Source: Thermomicrobiales bacterium
Lineage (GTDB): Bacteria; Chloroflexota; Chloroflexia; Thermomicrobiales; UBA6265
Reading direction: 5' to 3'
Length of the DNA: 25,212 bases
NCBI GenBank assembly: GCA_030446955.1
Contig: JAUJMG010000001.1
Span: 20,145-45,356 of the forward strand
Below the pieces are notes generated by a model. That model was not told the DNA's origin and searched no databases. It saw nothing but the letters and a program-made list of their open reading frames with translations. Shown piece by piece: positions 23,153 through 25,212 of the stretch. Made by a program: the position numbers and the translations under genes. Each line of letters begins with the position of its first letter. Position 1 is the first letter of the stretch.

Positions 23153-23913
23153 GTGGCTGTCTCAACGACCGGGTAGACGACCGGCATTCGGCGGTGATTC
23201 TCCCTAACTGGCAGTTCGTGGACGATTGGTCCGCCGGTTACGGTTGTTGCGACATTGCGGACGGGGGTGCCACCTGTGGTCTGCCCATAGGTGTTGCCGA
23301 GGTGGGCATGACCGTGGATGACGAGGTCGACATCGTGCCGGTCGATAACATGGGCCAACTCGATATTCCCGAGCATCCAATATTTGATTGGCGGTTCACT
23401 CCCGAGGGTCGATGTCGTGGGTGCGTAATGCATCACCACAATTTTGACCTTCGCGTCGAGCTGGCAGAGGGCCTGGTCGAGACGTACCGCCTCGCGCCGA
23501 GCCCGGACTGCGAGCGCCTGGGCCGCCCGGTGGTGCGGCAGCGCGGGACCCTCGTCCGGCCAGAACCCGCCTCCGTACCCACCCACGCCGGCGAAGCCAA
23601 GTCGCACGCCGATATCGAGCACGGTCGCTTCGCCGTCCAAGAGAGTTACGCCCGCACTCTCCAAAATCCGCCGGAAGGCTGTCCGGCGGAGGCAGCGGCG
23701 ATCGTGGTTGCCCAGGACGGCGACGATTGGCAGGCCGACCGGACGCAACAGATCGGCCGCGGCCTCGACTTCCGGAATCCGGCCCCCGTCGGTGATATCG
23801 CCCGCAAGCACCAAAACGTCCGCCTGGTCCCGCAAGGCGAGGAGCTCGTCGGCCATCCCGATTGGGACCCCGGCGCGGATATGGAGGTCTCCGACGGCCG
23901 CTATCCGAACCAC
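23149..23913 (-). CDS. Calcineurin-like metallophosphoesterase
   Basis: The product has 254 residues from GTG 23913, with GGAGAAGG upstream. The full set of dinuclear-metal motifs is present: GDLH (8-11), AGDITD (37-42), GNHD (68-71), MHYAP (161-165) and HGHAH (200-204). The class includes Icc/CpdA cyclic-nucleotide phosphodiesterases, protein phosphatases and various phosphodiesterases; the substrate cannot be told from motifs alone. There is no signal peptide or membrane helix, so it should be cytoplasmic. It overlaps the start of the HisC-like gene by four bases and diverges from the DUF5706 effector gene across 243 bp. Confidence 0.93.
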   Translation of the reverse strand: MVRIAAVGDLHIRAGVPIGMADELLALRDQADVLVLAGDITDGGRIPEVEAAADLLRPVGLPIVAVLGNHDRRCLRRTAFRRILESAGVTLLDGEATVLDIGVRLGFAGVGGYGGGFWPDEGPALPHHRAAQALAVRARREAVRLDQALCQLDAKVKIVVMHYAPTTSTLGSEPPIKYWMLGNIELAHVIDRHDVDLVIHGHAHLGNTYGQTTGGTPVRNVATTVTGGPIVHELPVRENHRRMPVVYPVVETAT

Positions 23914-24060
23914 CCGCTACCTTCTCCGAAGCATGACACGCTGTTCCAAGATGAGAAAACTCCCGGCCCGGCGGCGCTCCGCGCGAGCGCATGCGTCACC
24001 CGTGTCCTTGCAGTGTACCGCACGCCTCCAGTGACACCTGCGCCATTACCGGGGCCGTCT

Positions 24061-24080
24061 GGCGGGGTTGGGTCCCCGCC
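24061..24080. repeat. Perfect 7-bp inverted repeat in the metallophosphoesterase/effector divergent region
   Basis: GGCGGGG and CCCCGCC flank a TTGGGT loop. It lies 148 bp upstream of the metallophosphoesterase and 77 bp upstream of the effector start. It could be a hairpin in a leader or an operator; it does not follow a gene end, so a terminator role is unlikely. Confidence 0.35.
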
Positions 24081-24136
24081 TTCGCGCGCGGTAAGGAGTT
24101 GCGAGGCATCGCTATCTCGAAGAGGGGTAATGCGAG

Positions 24137-24142
24137 TATGAT
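24137..24142 (+). promoter_or_regulatory. Candidate -10 box of the effector gene
   Basis: TATGAT ends 14 bases before ATG 24157, implying a leader of about eight bases. The hexamer 16 bp upstream (TCTCGA, 24115-24120) is a poor -35 match. Confidence 0.35.
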
Positions 24143-24156
24143 CGACCCATTCAGCG

Positions 24157-24921
24157 ATGGATGCGATCGATGCAGCCGGATTTCCGTCTTTGGTCCACAT
24201 GGTGCGCTGGGTCCCTTCAGGGTATCTCGCCGGCAGGCATCCCCCGGTGACCGAAGCGACGCCGGGTCTCTTGGAGCACAAGTTCTTGAACCAGACCACA
24301 GGCAGCACGCTTCCGCTGACGTTCCAGCCGGAGTTGGAGCACAACGGGGATGCCGACGATGGTGCCGCACGGGGCACACCCGAGGATGATCTCGACCGTT
24401 ACAGCATTCTGCGGGACCTCCTAATCCGAAATAACGTGGTGGGGGAACTCGCAGACCGTAAGGCAGCCGTCTTGCTCGCCTTCGTGGGCGTTGCCGGCAA
24501 GGTGGTGTTTGACCCGATCGCCTTGATGGGGCGTTCCCATTACCGGGAGTTGCTGGACGACCCAAGTGCTACCGACATCGCGCTCGCCGCGCTGGTGATC
24601 GCGCTAGGCGCCGGCTTTGGCATCCCAACGGTCCGGGCGGTCGAGCAGGCGTTCCGGGCGCTTCGCCCGACCATCGTCCGCGACCCGGAGCAGAGTCAGA
24701 TGTTTTTTGCAGATGTGGCGGCGACCGACAGGGCCACCTGGGAGCATGGTCTGATGAGGGCCACGGCTGCGGAGTTGAATCATGATCTGGCCGGGCAGGT
24801 TCATGCCACGGCTCGAATCACTGCGGCTAAACATCGCTACGTCGACCGCGCTATCACCAATATCATCCGCTACTCCCTTCCAACTGGACTCGCGCTGTAC
24901 GTGATAGCCTCCCTCTACTGA
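24157..24921 (+). CDS. DUF5706 (Pycsar-effector-type) transmembrane protein
   Basis: The product has 254 residues. The DUF5706/PycTM layout is clear. A helix RYSILRDLLIRNNVVGELAD leads into the DRKAAVLLAF motif (residues 100-109; the family has aDtKA or aDrKA at the membrane entry). TM1 is about 103-124 and TM2 about 138-158. The amphipathic segment MFFADVA (182-188) corresponds to the FFGDIA motif. A helix HDLAGQVHATARITAAKHRYVD follows (quoted in part: DLAGQVHATARI, KHRYVD), then TM3 at about 234-253. In Pycsar systems such proteins sense a cyclic pyrimidine nucleotide and disrupt the membrane. The first 60 residues are poorly conserved-looking, so the true start may lie downstream of ATG 24157. 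A cyclase gene begins 43 bp later. Confidence 0.8.
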   Translation: MDAIDAAGFPSLVHMVRWVPSGYLAGRHPPVTEATPGLLEHKFLNQTTGSTLPLTFQPELEHNGDADDGAARGTPEDDLDRYSILRDLLIRNNVVGELADRKAAVLLAFVGVAGKVVFDPIALMGRSHYRELLDDPSATDIALAALVIALGAGFGIPTVRAVEQAFRALRPTIVRDPEQSQMFFADVAATDRATWEHGLMRATAAELNHDLAGQVHATARITAAKHRYVDRAITNIIRYSLPTGLALYVIASLY

Positions 24922-24964
24922 TCGTAAAGTGGCGGTGTCGGTCTCCGAGCGAGTGGGGCGTGCC

Positions 24965-25212
24965 ATGACCCTTCATGTCGGCAGCACCGGTATCGGTGCC
25001 CTTCCCTCCGGGGTCTCACCGGAGGAGATCAAGTACGCTCGTGTAGGGCAACTCACCGGGCCGGTGACCTTCCTGTTCACGGACATCGAGGGCAGCACCA
25101 AGCGGTGGGAGCGGCACCCATCGGCGATGGCAGTGGCCGTGGCGCGCCACGATGCCATCCTCCGCCACTGCATCGCCGCCCATCATGGCCGCGTCTTCAA
25201 GACCGTCGGCGA
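24965..25212 (+). CDS. Class III adenylate/guanylate cyclase-domain protein, 5' part, cut by right window edge
   Basis: An open frame of 82 codons from ATG 24965 runs off the right edge. GTGGGG just upstream may serve as ribosome-binding site. Residues 33-46 read PVTFLFTDIEGSTK, the first metal-binding strand of class III cyclases (Asp in FTDIE). RHDAILRHCIAAHHGRVFKTVG follows (in part: RHDAILRHCIAAHHG, FKTVG), ending just before the second metal-binding Asp expected in GDA. The extra N-terminal 30 residues carry a second LPSGV-like segment. In Chloroflexota this N-terminus often belongs to long cyclase-AAA-TPR or LuxR regulators, but it also fits a stand-alone cyclase partner for the upstream effector. 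The window does not decide this. Confidence 0.88.
   Translation, partial: MTLHVGSTGIGALPSGVSPEEIKYARVGQLTGPVTFLFTDIEGSTKRWERHPSAMAVAVARHDAILRHCIAAHHGRVFKTVG

Overview
The window is GC-rich DNA with closely packed genes on both strands. It looks like a Chloroflexota chromosome of the Thermomicrobia type (Sphaerobacter/Nitrolancea-like). The grounds are family-level impressions, not a database match: Tat-signal solute-binding proteins with an SRRSFLRRA motif, a VanW/G5-type protein, and a class III cyclase domain reading PVTFLFTDIEGST at the right edge. No tRNA, rRNA, CRISPR array, transposase or phage gene was seen.

Layout. (1) 1-463, minus: 5' part of an endonuclease III-like DNA glycosylase, followed by a 312-bp gap holding a perfect 16-bp AT-rich palindrome. 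(2) 776-3924, minus: a tripartite tricarboxylate transporter, binding protein TctC then TctB then TctA. It is preceded by a leader with four tandem inverted repeats and has a hairpin between tctC and tctB. (3) 4418-7270, minus: DedA membrane protein, AlkA-type glycosylase and a secreted alpha/beta hydrolase. (4) VanW-type cell-surface protein (minus) divergent from an MFS exporter (plus). (5) 11274-15576, plus: a sugar ABC importer (Tat-exported binding protein plus two permeases, no ATPase gene) and a DUF362-like protein, again with strong hairpins after the binding-protein gene. (6) 15738-21900, plus: a housekeeping cluster of uvrC (probably leaderless), tsaC/sua5, an unknown multi-pass membrane protein, a small acidic coiled-coil protein, rarA and rph. 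(7) 22106-23913, minus: a metallophosphoesterase translationally coupled to a HisC-like fold-type I protein whose PLP-lysine position is threonine. (8) 24157-25212, plus: a DUF5706/Pycsar-type three-helix membrane effector followed 43 bp later by the start of a class III nucleotide cyclase gene, cut by the window edge.

How they work together. Genes for nutrient import (TTT and sugar ABC) sit among DNA repair genes (Nth-like, AlkA, UvrC, RarA) and RNA or tRNA maturation genes (TsaC, RNase PH). The most interesting part is the right edge. A cyclic-nucleotide-responsive membrane effector lies beside a cyclase domain, as in Pycsar anti-phage systems, and a divergent metallophosphoesterase of a fold that includes cyclic-nucleotide phosphodiesterases sits on the other side. 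The cyclase N-terminus also fits the large cyclase-ATPase-TPR regulators common in this phylum, so the system assignment is open until the rest of that gene is read.
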